The notes: generated from the sequence alone by a model not told the origin. DNA of 64,000 nt from Oscillospiraceae bacterium (GCA_015066595.1 SVNZ01000002.1:62001-126000); one strand, 5' to 3'. Shown: positions 1-10,488, numbered from the stretch's first letter. Made by a program: numbers and translations.

Positions 1-240
1 GCTCACGCAACACAAGGTAACGCTTCCGCCGATGTCGCAAGAACATACCTGCTCTTCTGCCTAAATGGTGAAGAAAATATTGCAAAAGAATACTTGAATC
101 TTTTCTGCAAAAAGAGCAATACCGCTAAACAGTATGTTCAAAAGTGGATGCCGATTGTCGCTGCATCACAATCAGTAAAAGGGAACGAACAAGAACGTGA
201 GTTCTTGCTCTCATGGTGTGACGTCGTCGACTACGAATAA
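1..240 (+). CDS. C-terminal fragment of an APH/choline-kinase-like phosphotransferase (partial)
   Basis: An open frame enters from the left edge and ends at TAA 238-240, giving the last 79 residues of a protein whose start lies outside the window. The piece contains DVARTYLLFCL, then a helical stretch ending in WMPIVAASQ and FLLSWCDVVDY. This pattern of an Asp-Val-Ala-Arg-Thr helix followed by a W-P-I-x-A-A segment resembles the C-terminal helical lobe of aminoglycoside phosphotransferase/choline kinase-like small-molecule kinases. The kinase motifs are not in the window, so the assignment is an inference from the tail only. A strong hairpin terminator follows within 11 nt. Confidence 0.55.
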   Translation, partial: AHATQGNASADVARTYLLFCLNGEENIAKEYLNLFCKKSNTAKQYVQKWMPIVAASQSVKGNEQEREFLLSWCDVVDYE

Positions 241-250
241 TACAACTATT

Positions 251-280
251 AAGGGGCTCCCGTGTGGGAGCCCCTTTGAT
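251..280 (+). terminator. Rho-independent terminator after the kinase-like gene
   Basis: AAGGGGCTCCC (251-261) pairs perfectly with GGGAGCCCCTT (266-276) around a 4-nt loop and is followed by a T-rich stretch. It also lies just past the stop of the minus-strand epimerase, where A-rich sequence is less pronounced, so it may act on both strands. Confidence 0.85.
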
Positions 281-284
281 TTCT

Positions 285-1118
285 TTATTCTTCTGTGAGC
301 TTAATCGCTGTATTTAGGTCAACCTTTTCATAATCGGGACACAGTGAAAAGTCGTATGTAAGTGAACCAAACACCTTGCACACAATATGTATCTTCATTC
401 TAAGCAGCATATTGATAAGAGGATTGAATACTTTTGTCAACTTTATATCTTTTCCGTTAGCATTGGCTACCAGCTTCACCATTTGTGAAGTGTTCACATA
501 GGCGCCATCTTGCACACAAAAAACTCCGCTTAGTTTTTCGTCGATAGCTTTTTTCATAAAACTGCACAGATTGCCGATATATATCATACTGCGACTTGAT
601 TCAACATCGGGAAAGAAAGGTAATTTAAGTGCAAATTTTCTAAGCTTTTTATAGTTACCTTTACATCCTTTACCATATACAAGTGGTGGTCGAATTATCG
701 TCACCTTAAACGACTCGTCCTCTAAGCTTTGAATAAGTCTTTCAGCTTGAAGCTTCGACTTTCCGTAGTCATTGAATGGGTTGAGCTTTGTATCTTTTGT
801 GATAACACCGCTCACAACTCCATACACACTCATTGTACTCAAAAACACAAACTGTTTCACTTTGCTTTCTTTTGCCTTTTTTGCTACTTCATATGCAAGC
901 GTAGTGTTTATTTTTTTATACTCTTCTACAGTGTACTGTTTTTCTTGTTTGTGAACTATAGCAGCTACGTGTACCACAGTGTCGAAGCTGGAAAAATCGT
1001 AATTTTTCCACTCTTCATTTTGCATATCAACTATATCGACAGGATAGTTATGTACAAACTCAGAAAAAGAATCCCCAATATAACTATTTTTTCCTGTTAT
1101 AAGAATTCTATTCTCCAT
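285..1118 (-). CDS. NAD-dependent sugar-nucleotide epimerase/dehydratase family protein
   Basis: Extended short-chain dehydrogenase of 277 aa. The N-terminal Rossmann motif is ITGKNSYIGDS (TGxxxxIG form), followed by VVHVAA, FLSTMSVYG and the catalytic YGKSK. The fold and length match UDP-hexose 4-epimerase/dTDP-sugar reductase relatives. The C-terminal substrate-specific part gives no clear single substrate, so only the family is called. The ATG has GGAGG about 7 nt upstream. A sigma-A-like promoter (TTGACT, 17 nt, TAACAT) sits in the 84-nt gap before it, so it can be transcribed apart from the cohesin-like gene upstream. A role in cell-surface glycan synthesis is likely by family. Confidence 0.85.
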   Translation of the reverse strand: MENRILITGKNSYIGDSFSEFVHNYPVDIVDMQNEEWKNYDFSSFDTVVHVAAIVHKQEKQYTVEEYKKINTTLAYEVAKKAKESKVKQFVFLSTMSVYGVVSGVITKDTKLNPFNDYGKSKLQAERLIQSLEDESFKVTIIRPPLVYGKGCKGNYKKLRKFALKLPFFPDVESSRSMIYIGNLCSFMKKAIDEKLSGVFCVQDGAYVNTSQMVKLVANANGKDIKLTKVFNPLINMLLRMKIHIVCKVFGSLTYDFSLCPDYEKVDLNTAIKLTEE

Positions 1119-1152
1119 AACATCCTCCGAAACTTACTCATAAATCAAATAT

Positions 1153-1181
1153 ATGTTACACGAATTTTATTGAAAAGTCAA
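1153..1181 (-). promoter_or_regulatory. Sigma-A-type promoter for the 285-1118 epimerase
   Basis: On the minus strand TTGACT (1176-1181), a 17-nt spacer and TAACAT (1153-1158) lie about 35 nt upstream of the epimerase ATG. Confidence 0.65.
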
Positions 1182-1202
1182 CTTTTATGCTGTGTACTCT
1201 TT

Positions 1203-1910
1203 TTACTTTTGATTAGTATTTTTGTCTTGTTTTTTAGCAAACAACATTCCTAAAACAAAAACAATAACAACCACTAATCCTGCACAAACACCATAAAAAA
1301 TCGCTTTAGAGTTATCCACATCTTTGTTTATACTCATACTGTCAAACTCAAGTCCATCTGAGCTTTCGTTGTAAGCGCCAGTAACCTTGGATTTTTCTGT
1401 CTTTACAGCAATTTTTGATGAATCGCTTTTACTCTTTATAGTTTTGGAAGTGACTTTATTTTTGTCTATAGTGACGCTGCACATAGCACTCCCGATATCT
1501 ATTTTTTCTAACGCTTCATCCACACATTCTTTAGAGCCAAGCCTCATTTCAAATGTACCTGAACCTATGCTTTTAAACTCAACGCTGAACAACACCGTGT
1601 CAGTGCTTATGCTTTGAGCGTCTTGTGACGCAAAAACTATATCTAGAGTGCCTTTGCTGTCTATTGCTTTTACTTCAAATATATCACTTTCAATATCTCG
1701 ATACTCAACAAACGCATTGTCAAAACTGAGAAAAAGCCGGCCACCACAAAGAGCACTATCACCATCTGCACAAACATCTATAGTAAATAGCCTGTTGTTA
1801 TCGACTTGATCTGAACTCAGCGAAAGCAAAAAGGTATTTTCAGCACTCACATTAAGTGCAAAGCAAAGCATTAAAATCACCGAGCAAAAAGCTGATAATG
1901 CTTTCTTCAT
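1203..1910 (-). CDS. Membrane-anchored cohesin-like surface protein
   Basis: 235 aa. Residues 1-23 are a signal peptide (MKKAL, hydrophobic core, VSA-E cleavage site). Residues about 28-150 form a beta-rich domain with the cohesin pattern: an early Val-x-Asn segment, FTIDVCADG, GGRLFLSFD, LDIVFASQDA, VLFSVEFKS and a closing beta strand. A Ser/Lys/Thr-rich linker follows, then one transmembrane segment near 204-225 and a basic tail (KKQDKNTNQK), giving an extracellular domain held by a C-terminal anchor. Its ATG overlaps the fabG stop as ATGA, so the two are translationally coupled. Cohesin domains bind dockerins, and a dockerin-like protein is encoded at 45396-46085. Pairing between them is an inference. 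The cohesin call is by pattern, not by alignment. Confidence 0.65.
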   Translation of the reverse strand: MKKALSAFCSVILMLCFALNVSAENTFLLSLSSDQVDNNRLFTIDVCADGDSALCGGRLFLSFDNAFVEYRDIESDIFEVKAIDSKGTLDIVFASQDAQSISTDTVLFSVEFKSIGSGTFEMRLGSKECVDEALEKIDIGSAMCSVTIDKNKVTSKTIKSKSDSSKIAVKTEKSKVTGAYNESSDGLEFDSMSINKDVDNSKAIFYGVCAGLVVVIVFVLGMLFAKKQDKNTNQK

Positions 1911-2641
1911 ATCACCATACCGCCATTTACACCAACAATCTGTCCAGTAATATATGAAGCTTTTTCTGACACTAAAAACGCTACGGTATCCGCTACGTTT
2001 TTTACTGTGCCGAAAACACCCAGCGGAATTTCTTCTTTTATAAGCACAAGCTCATCTTCTTTAAAACTACTCATCATATCTGTCATGATAACACCCGGTG
2101 TTACGCAGTTGACTCTGACATTTGATGGTGCAACCTCTTTTGCGAGAGCTTTTGTAAGTCCGATAACACCGGCTTTTGACGCAGAATACGCTACCTCACA
2201 CGATGCACCCGTTTCACCCCACATAGAGCTTATGTTGACTATACTTCCGCTATGTTCCTTTATCATCAGTGGCAACACTGCGTGAGTCACATTGTAAACT
2301 GACGTGAGATTGGTAGAAACAACTTCATCCCACTGCTGTGGTGTGGTATCAGTAAAAAGCTTTTGCAGTGATACTCCTGCGTTATTTACAAGCACATCAA
2401 TAGTAGAAAATTTTTCTTCTGCTTTTTTTACCATATCATCGACCTGTACTTTATCGCTCACATCTGCTTTTACACACAAAACATCAACTGAGTAGTTGTT
2501 AGTGATAATCTTAGCAAGAGTAAGCGCTTCTTCTTCACTTTTGTTATAGTTCAAAACGATATTATATCCGCATTTTGCAAGAGCTATAGCACATGCAGTA
2601 CCTATACCGCGTGATGCCCCCGTGATAAGTGCTGTTTTCAT
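1907..2641 (-). CDS. fabG: 3-oxoacyl-ACP reductase family (FabG-like) short-chain dehydrogenase
   Basis: Classical short-chain dehydrogenase of 244 aa with all family marks: TGASRGIG for the cofactor at residues 7-14, NNAG, a catalytic Ser in NISSMWG, YSASK as the Tyr-Lys pair, and VNCVTPGVIMTDM after it. FabG reduces 3-ketoacyl-ACP with NADPH in fatty-acid elongation. Because it is outside a fab cluster and coupled to a cohesin-like gene, another SDR substrate is possible. GAGGTGA precedes the ATG. A promoter with TTGCGT, 17 nt and TATGAT lies just upstream. Confidence 0.85.
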   Translation of the reverse strand: MKTALITGASRGIGTACAIALAKCGYNIVLNYNKSEEEALTLAKIITNNYSVDVLCVKADVSDKVQVDDMVKKAEEKFSTIDVLVNNAGVSLQKLFTDTTPQQWDEVVSTNLTSVYNVTHAVLPLMIKEHSGSIVNISSMWGETGASCEVAYSASKAGVIGLTKALAKEVAPSNVRVNCVTPGVIMTDMMSSFKEDELVLIKEEIPLGVFGTVKNVADTVAFLVSEKASYITGQIVGVNGGMVI

Positions 2642-2667
2642 ATTTCACCTCAATTTTTTCTACATAT

Positions 2668-2696
2668 ATCATACACTAAGTGAGCACCCAACGCAA
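2668..2696 (-). promoter_or_regulatory. Promoter for the fabG/cohesin-like pair
   Basis: Minus-strand TTGCGT (2691-2696), 17-nt spacer, TATGAT (2668-2673), with the ribosome binding site GAGGTGA shortly downstream. Confidence 0.55.
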
Positions 2697-2722
2697 CCGA
2701 AATTACATAGTTTTCATAAAAT

Positions 2723-2757
2723 AAAAAGTCCACTCACAAAAGCAAGTGGAGCGTTTT
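2723..2757 (-). terminator. Terminator after glnS
   Basis: TCCACT (2729-2734) pairs with AGTGGA (2745-2750). On the minus strand the stem is followed by a run of T residues, about 15-40 nt past the glnS stop. Confidence 0.75.
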
Positions 2758-2767
2758 TATTTTTATA

Positions 2768-4462
2768 TTACTTTTTTTTGAAACCGTCTTTGAGCGATAC
2801 GCTACGGTTGAAGATAATGTTGTCCTTTTTAGACTCTTTGTCAAGACAGAAGTAGCCCTGACGCATGAACTGGAAGTTCGCAGGAACGCAGTAGGTTTCG
2901 ATAGCTTTTTCAGCTTTACAGCCTTTCTTCACTACGAGTGACTCGGGGTTTAAAAACTCTAAGAAATCTCTGTCGCCTGCTTCAGGGTCACTGACAGTGA
3001 AGAGGTTGTCGTAGAGGTTCACTGTAGCATCAACATAATTGTTAGCATCTACCCAGTGGATAGTGCCACGCACCTTTCTGCCATCAGGAGTGTTGCCACC
3101 TTTTGTTTGAGGGTCATACTCAGCGTAAACTGTAGTAACGTTACCGTTCTCATCTTTTTCACAGCCTGTACATTTCACGATATACGCTGACTTGAGTCGC
3201 ACTTCGTTACCAGGGTAGAGTCGCTGATACTTCTTGATAGGATCTTCCATAAAGTCGTCACGCTCGATGTAACACTCTCTTGAGAAAGTGATAGTACGCT
3301 TTCCGTCTTCTTCACGATTAGGATTGTTTTCTACTTGAAACTGCTCAGTCTTACCCTCTTCATAGTTAGTAATAACGAGCTTTATAGGGTCGAGCACCAC
3401 CATAACACGCTGAGCTGTTTCATTCAAATCTTCACGCAGACAGTGCTCCAAGAAGCTGTACTCAACAGTGGAGTTCACCTTAGATACACCTATACGCTCA
3501 CAGAAGTTGCGAATAGATTTAGGTGTATAGCCACGACGACGCAAACCACAAAGTGTCGGCATACGTGGGTCGTCCCAACCGCTGACGTAGTTATTCTCAA
3601 CGAGTGCTCTGAGCTTACGTTTTGACATAACAGTGTTGTTGATACCAAGACGAGCGAACTCAATCTGACGAGGTTTTGCAGGCAGAGTCACGTTCTCAAT
3701 AACCCAGTCATACAGTGGTCTGTGGTCTTCGAACTCAAGCGAGCAAAGTGAGTGTGTGATGCCCTCAAGTGCGTCTTCAATCGGATGAGCAAAGTCGTAC
3801 ATCGGATAGATGCACCACTTGTCACCTGTGCGATGATGACGGATACGGTTGATACGATAGATAACAGGGTCACGCATATTGAAGTTTCCTGATGCTAAAT
3901 CGATCTTAGCACGCAAAGTCATCTTTCCGTCTTCGAACTCACCGTTTTTCATTCTTTCAAAAAGATCTAAACTCTCTTCAATAGGTCTGTCTCTGAACGG
4001 ACTTTTCGCAGGAGTTGAGAGGTCACCTCTGTACTCACGCATCTGCTCAGCGTTAAGCTCACATACATAAGCAAGACCTTTTTTGATGAGCTCTACTGCA
4101 CCCTCGTACATTTTATCAAAATACTCTGATGCATAGTAGAATCTGTCATCCCAAGAAAAGCCGAGCCAGTTGATGTCCTCTTTGATAGCATCAACATACT
4201 CAACATCTTCTTTTGTAGGGTTTGTATCGTCCATTCTCAGGTTGCACATACCGTTGAATTTTTCCGCTGTACCAAAGTCAATGCAGATGGCCTTTGCGTG
4301 GCCGATGTGCAGATATCCGTTTGGCTCAGGAGGAAAACGAGTGTGCACCTTTTTACCGTAGTACTGTCCACCTTCTGCGATATCCTGTGCCACAAATGTG
4401 TGGATAAAATTAGATGAAACTTCCTCAGTATTTTCAGTGATATTCTTCTTTTCTTCTGTCAT
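2768..4462 (-). CDS. glnS: Glutaminyl-tRNA synthetase
   Basis: Class I aminoacyl-tRNA synthetase of 564 aa charging tRNA-Gln with glutamine. [14 protein letters not shown] carries the HIGH motif at residues 52-55 and VMSKRKL is the KMSKS equivalent near residue 285. The C-terminal half is the two-beta-barrel anticodon-binding region typical of bacterial GlnRS. The length fits the family. Many Firmicutes lack GlnRS and make Gln-tRNA by transamidation, so its presence is notable. It is second in an operon, 19 nt after gltX, with AGAAGGA before the ATG and a terminator downstream. Confidence 0.97.
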   Translation of the reverse strand: MTEEKKNITENTEEVSSNFIHTFVAQDIAEGGQYYGKKVHTRFPPEPNGYLHIGHAKAICIDFGTAEKFNGMCNLRMDDTNPTKEDVEYVDAIKEDINWLGFSWDDRFYYASEYFDKMYEGAVELIKKGLAYVCELNAEQMREYRGDLSTPAKSPFRDRPIEESLDLFERMKNGEFEDGKMTLRAKIDLASGNFNMRDPVIYRINRIRHHRTGDKWCIYPMYDFAHPIEDALEGITHSLCSLEFEDHRPLYDWVIENVTLPAKPRQIEFARLGINNTVMSKRKLRALVENNYVSGWDDPRMPTLCGLRRRGYTPKSIRNFCERIGVSKVNSTVEYSFLEHCLREDLNETAQRVMVVLDPIKLVITNYEEGKTEQFQVENNPNREEDGKRTITFSRECYIERDDFMEDPIKKYQRLYPGNEVRLKSAYIVKCTGCEKDENGNVTTVYAEYDPQTKGGNTPDGRKVRGTIHWVDANNYVDATVNLYDNLFTVSDPEAGDRDFLEFLNPESLVVKKGCKAEKAIETYCVPANFQFMRQGYFCLDKESKKDNIIFNRSVSLKDGFKKK

Positions 4463-4481
4463 ATATATTCCTTCTTTTTTA

Positions 4482-5933
4482 TTAGTTGCTTAATTTATCA
4501 AGACCTATTTCCATACGTCTGAGGCTTTCTTCTTTGCCTAAAATTTCTAGTATCTCAATAGCACCGCCAGGAGTCACCTGCTTGCCTGCTACTGCTATTC
4601 GTGCAGGCCACATAACAGTACCGTTTTTAACCTCGAGCTGCGTTGCTAACCCAATGAGTGCATCGTGGATACTATCGTGGTTATACTCAGAAAGTGCTGA
4701 TAGCTTGTCGTAAACAGCTTTGAGCATAATCGGAGCATTCTCTAGATTAGTCTTGCTCTTTTTGTTGACAAAAAGCTCTTTATCATACTGTGGCAGCTCG
4801 TTGAAAAAGTCAATCATATCAGGGATGTCAGTGAGCTTGACTGTACGTTGCTGTAAAATAGACGCAAGCTTTACGTAGTCGATTTCTTTGTCCTTTAAAG
4901 CTTCTTTAAAATAAGGGGTTGCAATAGTCGCAAATTCTTCAACGCTCATATTGCGAATATACTCAGCGTTGAACCAATCGAGCTTGTCATAGTCAAATAC
5001 TGACGGACTCTTTGAAATACCTGAGATATCAAAAACCTTGCACAACTCATCAAGAGTAAATATCTCCCTGTTATCCTTCGGACACCAGCCAAGAAGTGCA
5101 ATATAGTTGATGATAGCTTCTGGCAAATAGCCCTCAGAGATAAGGTCCTCAAAACCTGTTGAACCGTGACGCTTAGAAAGCTTTGACACTGTACCATCGT
5201 CGTTCTTACCATTGATAAGCGGAAGATGAATATATGTCGGAATATCCCAACCGAAAGCCTCATAAAGCAGGTTGTATTTAGGTGTAGAGCTTAAGTACTC
5301 GCTACCACGCACTACGTGAGTGATGCCCATAGTGTGGTCATCAATAACGTTTGCAAAATTATATGTCGGGTAACCGTCTGCCTTAATAAGAATCTGGTCT
5401 TGAAGTTCGGAGTTATCAACAGTGATTTCACCAAAGACAGCGTCAACAAATTTAGTGGTGCCAGTAATAGGCATCTTCTGTCTTATAACGTACGGTGTAC
5501 CCGCTTCTAGTAGTCTGTCGATTTCTTTTTGATCGAGGTCACGACAATGTCTATCGTATCCACCGCCTACCGTAGAGTTCTGCACCTCTTCGAGTCGCTC
5601 TTTAGTACAAAAGCATCTGTACGCTTTACCCTCTTTGATAAGCTTTTCTGCATATGGCAGATACATATCCTTCCTTTCACTTTGAACATACGGACCGTAT
5701 TCACCGCCCACATCAGGACCTTCATCATGGATAAGGCCTGCCACTTTCATAGTGTTATAAATAACATCGACAGCACCGTCAACTAATCGCTCTCTGTCGG
5801 TGTCTTCGATTCTTAATACAAACGCACCATTCATAGATTTTGCAACCAGATATTCGTACAAAGCAGTACGCAAATTACCAACGTGCATAAAGCCTGTTGG
5901 AGATGGTGCAAAACGTGTTCTAACCTTGCTCAT
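4482..5933 (-). CDS. gltX: Glutamyl-tRNA synthetase
   Basis: Class I synthetase of about 483 aa for tRNA-Glu. The HIGH motif appears as [13 protein letters not shown] near residues 10-20, and KLSKRHGS is the KMSKS equivalent. The first possible ATG is at 5939, but GGGAG lies only 3 nt from it and 9 nt from the second ATG at 5933, so the shorter MSKVRTRF start is preferred. It leads the gltX-glnS operon from a near-consensus promoter (TTGAAA, 17 nt, TATAAT). With glnS next door the enzyme is probably the discriminating type. That specificity is inferred, not seen. Confidence 0.96.
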   Translation of the reverse strand: MSKVRTRFAPSPTGFMHVGNLRTALYEYLVAKSMNGAFVLRIEDTDRERLVDGAVDVIYNTMKVAGLIHDEGPDVGGEYGPYVQSERKDMYLPYAEKLIKEGKAYRCFCTKERLEEVQNSTVGGGYDRHCRDLDQKEIDRLLEAGTPYVIRQKMPITGTTKFVDAVFGEITVDNSELQDQILIKADGYPTYNFANVIDDHTMGITHVVRGSEYLSSTPKYNLLYEAFGWDIPTYIHLPLINGKNDDGTVSKLSKRHGSTGFEDLISEGYLPEAIINYIALLGWCPKDNREIFTLDELCKVFDISGISKSPSVFDYDKLDWFNAEYIRNMSVEEFATIATPYFKEALKDKEIDYVKLASILQQRTVKLTDIPDMIDFFNELPQYDKELFVNKKSKTNLENAPIMLKAVYDKLSALSEYNHDSIHDALIGLATQLEVKNGTVMWPARIAVAGKQVTPGGAIEILEILGKEESLRRMEIGLDKLSN

Positions 5934-5968
5934 TGTCATATTCTCCCATCATAAACAAATTCAGAGTT

Positions 5969-5997
5969 ATTATACCACTATATGTATATATTTTCAA
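5969..5997 (-). promoter_or_regulatory. Strong promoter of the gltX-glnS operon
   Basis: Minus-strand TTGAAA (5992-5997), 17-nt spacer, perfect TATAAT (5969-5974). It lies between the secA terminator and gltX, giving a leader of roughly 30 nt. Confidence 0.85.
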
Positions 5998-6010
5998 TTA
6001 TTTTTACACA

Positions 6011-6041
6011 AAAAAATCTGCAAGGCATAACCTTGCAGATT
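6011..6041 (-). terminator. Terminator after secA
   Basis: AATCTGCAAGG (6015-6025) pairs perfectly with CCTTGCAGATT (6031-6041) around a 5-nt loop. On the minus strand it is followed by six T residues. It separates secA from gltX. Confidence 0.93.
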
Positions 6042-6056
6042 TGTATTGATATTTAT

Positions 6057-8930
6057 TTATGCATCTCTGCCACAGCACTTCTTGTACTTTTTGCCACTGC
6101 CACAAGGGCAAGGGTCATTCCTGCCTATCTTGTTTTTCTTAACAACAGTGCGGTTAGTACTCATTGTGCCATCACCCTGAGGCTCAACAGGCTTTGCGAC
6201 CTGCTCACGCTTTAAGGCTAAAGTCACTGCGTTTGGCTTTTGCTGTTTTTCGCCATTTGTGAGAATAACCTGATGAGCAGCAGCTGCTTTTTCTTCCATC
6301 TCTTTGCGCTGACGCTCAATTTCAGCCTGACGACGTTGAATTTCGAGCACACGCTTTGGAGCAACAAGCATCAGCTTTGTTGTATCCTGACGGATAGAAT
6401 CGATCATTTCATCAAACATATCAAAGCCCTCAAGTCGATATTCCACAACCGGATCACGCTGACCGTATGCACGCAGTCTGATGCCCTGTTTGAGCTGGTC
6501 CATATTGTCGATATGCTCCATCCAGTATGTATCAACGCTCTTTAAGAGATACACACGCTCCATCTCACGCATTGTGTTTTCATCAAACAACTCTTCGTTT
6601 TCCTGATACATAGCCATAGCACGGTCTGTGAGAATTTTTACGATGTCAGCTTTATCAGTTTTCTCTAACTCTTCTGTAGTAAAGCTAAACTTGTTTTCAT
6701 CTGTGATAAGCCAGCCACGATAGAACTCGTTGAGCGCAGATAGATTCCAATTATCCTTATCAACATCAGAGCCCAAGTACATATCAACGTTTGTTTTGAT
6801 TGTATCTTCGACCATCTTAATAACAGTGTCGTGGATATCTTCGCCGTTTAATACCTGATTACGCTGAGTGTAGATAATCTCACGCTGTTTATTCAAAACA
6901 TCGTCGTAGTCGAGCACAGACTTACGAATAGCAAAGTTACGTGACTCGACTTTTTGCTGTGAGCTTTCGATAATATTAGAAAGCATAGCGTTTTCAATCG
7001 GCATAGTTTCTTCGACATTCATTCTGTCAAGCATCATACCCATTCTCTCGCCACCGAAAATGCGCATAAGGTCATCTTCGCAAGAGAGGAAAAATCTGCT
7101 CTGACCAGGGTCGCCTTGACGTCCTGAACGACCACGAAGCTGGTTATCTATACGACGTGATTCGTGACGTTCTGTACCGATGATATAAAGACCACCGGCT
7201 TTCTTTACCTTGTCAGCTTCTTCTTTGATTTCAGCCTTGAATTTATCGTGATATTCTGTGTAAGTACGTCTTGCTTCTATGATTTCTTTATCATCTGTTT
7301 CAGCAAAAGAAGTTGCTTCTTCAATAAGCTCATCGGAGAAACCGTCTTTTTTCATCGCTGACTTTGCCATATACTCAGCGTTACCACCGAGCACAATATC
7401 AGTACCACGACCTGCCATATTTGTAGCGATAGTAACAGCACCGAGTTTACCCGCCTGTGCTACAATCTGTGCTTCTTTTTCGTGGTGCTTAGCGTTGAGT
7501 ACGTTATGAGCTACACCGCTTTTTTTAAGCATTTTAGAAAGTAGCTCTGACTTTTCGATAGAAATAGTACCCACAAGTACAGGCTGACCTTTTTTGTTAG
7601 CTTCTTTGATCTCTTCGATGATACTCAAAAACTTGCCACGCTCTGTCTTAAAAATTGCGTCAGGGTGGTCAACTCGAGCCACCTCTTTGTTAGTAGGAAT
7701 ACCAACAACATCAAGTGTATAAATCTGCTGAAATTCAGCTTCTTCTGTGAGCGCTGTACCTGTCATACCGGAGAGCTTGTCATAAAGTCTGAAAAGGTTC
7801 TGGAAAGTGATAGTAGCAAGAGTCTTAGACTCATTTTCTACTTTTACCCCTTCTTTTGCTTCGATAGCCTGATGTAATCCCTCGTTGTACCTTCTACCAT
7901 ACATCAAACGACCTGTAAACTCATCGACGATGATAACTTCACCATCTTTGACTACATAGTTGACTTCGTTCTTCATGCACCCGTAAGCTTTGATAGCTTG
8001 GTTTATATGATGCTGAACAGTGATGTTTTCAGGGTCAGTGAGGTTATCTAAATTAAAGAAATTCTCTGCCTTTTTGACACCAAGCTGAGTAAGAGTAGCA
8101 CTCTTTGCCTTTTCATCGACAACATAGTCGATGTTGTTTTCAGCGTAGAAAGCTTCCATATCCTCTTTGTTGTCTATCTCGGTGAACACGTGCTTTTTCA
8201 TAGTGCGTGCAAGCGCATTTGCTCTCTCGTACAAATCAGAAGCTTTATCACCTTGACCTGAAATAATGAGCGGTGTTCTCGCTTCGTCTATAAGAATAGA
8301 GTCAACCTCGTCAACAATCGCAAATGCGTGTTCACGCTGAACTTTCTGCTCTTTGTAAACGACCATGTTATCTCTAAGATAGTCAAAGCCAATTTCGTTA
8401 TTTGTGCCATATGTAATATCAGCATTGTAAGCTTCTCTTCTTTGATCATTTGTGAGACCGTGTACAATAAGACCAACAGTAAGTCCTAAATAACGGTACA
8501 ACTTACCCATCCACTCTGAGTCACGTTTTGCAAGGTAGTCGTTGACTGTAACGATGTGCACACCTCTGCCTGTCAAAGCGTTGAGATATGCAGGAAGGGT
8601 TGCAACAAGCGTTTTACCTTCACCTGTTTTCATCTCGGCGATTCTGCCCTGATGCAGCACTATGCCGCCAATAACCTGTACTCTAAAGTGCTTCATCCCT
8701 AGCACTCGCCATGATGCTTCTCTACACACAGCAAAAGCATCGGGTAGGATATCGTCAGTGGTTTCACCGTTGCTTAGTCTTTCTTTCAGCACAGCGGTCT
8801 GAGCTTTCAGTTCACTTTCGCTCATACCGGCGTATTTATCTTCCAGAGCAAGCACTTTGTCGCATATAGGATATATGCGTTTAAGCTCTTTCTTTGAGTA
8901 ATCTCCAAAAAGTGATTTTAAGAAACCCAT
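6057..8930 (-). CDS. secA: Preprotein translocase ATPase SecA
   Basis: 957 aa, the motor of the Sec export pathway at the inner face of the membrane. Walker A is TGEGKT near residues 102-107, the DEAD-like box is VDEVDS, and further helicase motifs include [11 protein letters not shown] and [10 protein letters not shown]. The C-terminus is the zinc-binding SEC-C motif ([16 protein letters not shown]), which contacts SecB-like factors or ribosomes in relatives. Length is slightly longer than the Bacillus protein because of the linker and zinc tail. AAAGGATG precedes the ATG. It is monocistronic between a weak upstream promoter and a strong terminator. Confidence 0.98.
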   Translation of the reverse strand: MGFLKSLFGDYSKKELKRIYPICDKVLALEDKYAGMSESELKAQTAVLKERLSNGETTDDILPDAFAVCREASWRVLGMKHFRVQVIGGIVLHQGRIAEMKTGEGKTLVATLPAYLNALTGRGVHIVTVNDYLAKRDSEWMGKLYRYLGLTVGLIVHGLTNDQRREAYNADITYGTNNEIGFDYLRDNMVVYKEQKVQREHAFAIVDEVDSILIDEARTPLIISGQGDKASDLYERANALARTMKKHVFTEIDNKEDMEAFYAENNIDYVVDEKAKSATLTQLGVKKAENFFNLDNLTDPENITVQHHINQAIKAYGCMKNEVNYVVKDGEVIIVDEFTGRLMYGRRYNEGLHQAIEAKEGVKVENESKTLATITFQNLFRLYDKLSGMTGTALTEEAEFQQIYTLDVVGIPTNKEVARVDHPDAIFKTERGKFLSIIEEIKEANKKGQPVLVGTISIEKSELLSKMLKKSGVAHNVLNAKHHEKEAQIVAQAGKLGAVTIATNMAGRGTDIVLGGNAEYMAKSAMKKDGFSDELIEEATSFAETDDKEIIEARRTYTEYHDKFKAEIKEEADKVKKAGGLYIIGTERHESRRIDNQLRGRSGRQGDPGQSRFFLSCEDDLMRIFGGERMGMMLDRMNVEETMPIENAMLSNIIESSQQKVESRNFAIRKSVLDYDDVLNKQREIIYTQRNQVLNGEDIHDTVIKMVEDTIKTNVDMYLGSDVDKDNWNLSALNEFYRGWLITDENKFSFTTEELEKTDKADIVKILTDRAMAMYQENEELFDENTMREMERVYLLKSVDTYWMEHIDNMDQLKQGIRLRAYGQRDPVVEYRLEGFDMFDEMIDSIRQDTTKLMLVAPKRVLEIQRRQAEIERQRKEMEEKAAAAHQVILTNGEKQQKPNAVTLALKREQVAKPVEPQGDGTMSTNRTVVKKNKIGRNDPCPCGSGKKYKKCCGRDA

Positions 8931-8988
8931 ATTGTTTCATCCTTTCAAAAGGTACAATAACATAGCCATATTGTCCCATATTAGGCTT

Positions 8989-9017
8989 AGTATAGCATAT
9001 ACTAAAGAAAAAATAAA
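8989..9017 (-). promoter_or_regulatory. Possible secA promoter
   Basis: A -10-like TATACT (minus strand, 8989-8994) lies about 60 nt upstream of secA. The matching -35 is poor (TTTATT at 9012-9017). Confidence 0.35.
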
Positions 9018-9060
9018 GAACATTCTGTAAACTATATAAATAACGAAATTTGTAAATCTA

Positions 9061-9089
9061 TTGATTTTACTGTACTATTGTAGTAGAAT
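9061..9089 (+). promoter_or_regulatory. Promoter of the trkA-trkH operon
   Basis: TTGATT (9061-9066), 17-nt spacer, TAGAAT (9084-9089), about 40 nt before the trkA ATG. Confidence 0.7.
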
Positions 9090-9129
9090 TGATATACTTA
9101 AAAAATCATCTGTTTTCGAGGTATTGATT

Positions 9130-10488
9130 ATGGATATTATTATTGTCGGTAGCGGAAAGGTCGGCAGAACTATTGCAGACCAGCTCAACGATGAGGCTCA
9201 CTCTATCACAGTTATTGATGAAGATGTTACAGCGCTCGAAAAAATTTCCGACACTCAAAACATTATGACTATTGAAGGCAACGGTGCAACACTTAGCGTC
9301 TTGAGAGAAGCCGGTGTATCAGACTGCGATTTGCTCATCGCTGTTACAGCGACTGACGAGCTCAATCTTTACACCTGTCTTATAGCTAAAAACGCCGGTG
9401 TAAAGCGTACTATCGCACGAGTGCGTAACCCGTTGTACACAAAAGACCTGCCTTTTGTCAAAGATGATCTGAAGCTATCTTTAGCTATCAACCCTGAACA
9501 GATTTGTGCTCGAGAACTCACTCGTATGCTCAAGTTCCCAGGTGTTGTTTCTATGACATCATTTGCTAGAGGCCACATCGACCTTATCAAAATCAAAGTT
9601 GAAGAAAAGTCCGTGCTTGCTGACAAAAAAATCTCGCAAAGCACACATATTATAAAAGAAGGTGTACGCATCTGCACTGTTGAGCGTGAGGGTGAGTGCT
9701 ATATTCCTAATGGCGATTTTGTTATCAACGAAGGTGATATGATTTCGTTCATCGCACCTAGCAGAGTTGCTGCAAAGCTGTTAAAAAGCCTTGGTATTAT
9801 ATCTAACCGTGGTCGTTCAGTAATGCTGCTCGGTGGCTCAAAAATCGCATACTACCTTGCAAAAGATCTGCTTGATGCAGGCATTTCGGTCAAAATCATT
9901 GATAACAACAAAGAGCGTTGCATAAAGCTCAGCGAAACTCTTGACAATGCACTTATCATTCACGGTGATGCTATGGATCAGGATTTACTTCTATCCGAAG
10001 GCATTGAGCATATGAGTGCTATCGTTACACTGATGAATACTGACGAAGAGAATCTTGTTTCTTCACTATATGCTAAACAGGTCAACCCAAAAGCAAAAAT
10101 CATCACAGAAATCGGTAACCTGAAGATATCAAGCGTGTTCGAGAGTCTGCCTCTTGAAACTATGTATAATCCTAAGAAAATCACAGGCGAGCACATTTTA
10201 AAATATGTCAAAGCTATGCACAACTCCGCTGACAGTGAGTTTGAGTCTATGCATCTTATCGCAGACGGCAAAGCCGAAGCACTAGAATTTAGAGTCAAGA
10301 AACACAACCTTGCAACAGGTGTTGCGCTGTCAGATCTTGAATTAAAAGACGGAACACAGATCGCGTGTATTAACCGTCAAGGTAAGATGATTATCCCTAA
10401 GGGTACTGATACCATCGAGATCAATGACACAGTAATCGTTGTCACTAAGCAAAAAGGTTTCGACAGTCTTGATGACATTCTAAGGTGA
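9130..10488 (+). CDS. trkA: Trk/Ktr potassium uptake regulatory subunit TrkA
   Basis: 453 aa from the ATG at 9130. GAGGT sits 7 nt upstream, and the longer frame back to 9061 runs through the promoter, so this start is chosen. There are two tandem RCK units. The first starts IIIVGSGKVGRTIADQL, and the second near residue 230 with VMLLGGSKIAYYLAKDLL. Each is followed by a TrkA-C type ligand domain. The protein gates the TrkH channel from the cytoplasm after binding NAD(H)/ATP-type nucleotides. trkH starts 4 nt after its stop, so the two are one transcript. Confidence 0.95.
   Translation: MDIIIVGSGKVGRTIADQLNDEAHSITVIDEDVTALEKISDTQNIMTIEGNGATLSVLREAGVSDCDLLIAVTATDELNLYTCLIAKNAGVKRTIARVRNPLYTKDLPFVKDDLKLSLAINPEQICARELTRMLKFPGVVSMTSFARGHIDLIKIKVEEKSVLADKKISQSTHIIKEGVRICTVEREGECYIPNGDFVINEGDMISFIAPSRVAAKLLKSLGIISNRGRSVMLLGGSKIAYYLAKDLLDAGISVKIIDNNKERCIKLSETLDNALIIHGDAMDQDLLLSEGIEHMSAIVTLMNTDEENLVSSLYAKQVNPKAKIITEIGNLKISSVFESLPLETMYNPKKITGEHILKYVKAMHNSADSEFESMHLIADGKAEALEFRVKKHNLATGVALSDLELKDGTQIACINRQGKMIIPKGTDTIEINDTVIVVTKQKGFDSLDDILR

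Noticed and set aside
729..1253. 174-codon plus-strand frame opposite the epimerase gene
   Set aside because: It is hydrophobic only because it is antisense to an AT-rich coding region, crosses a promoter and has no family features.
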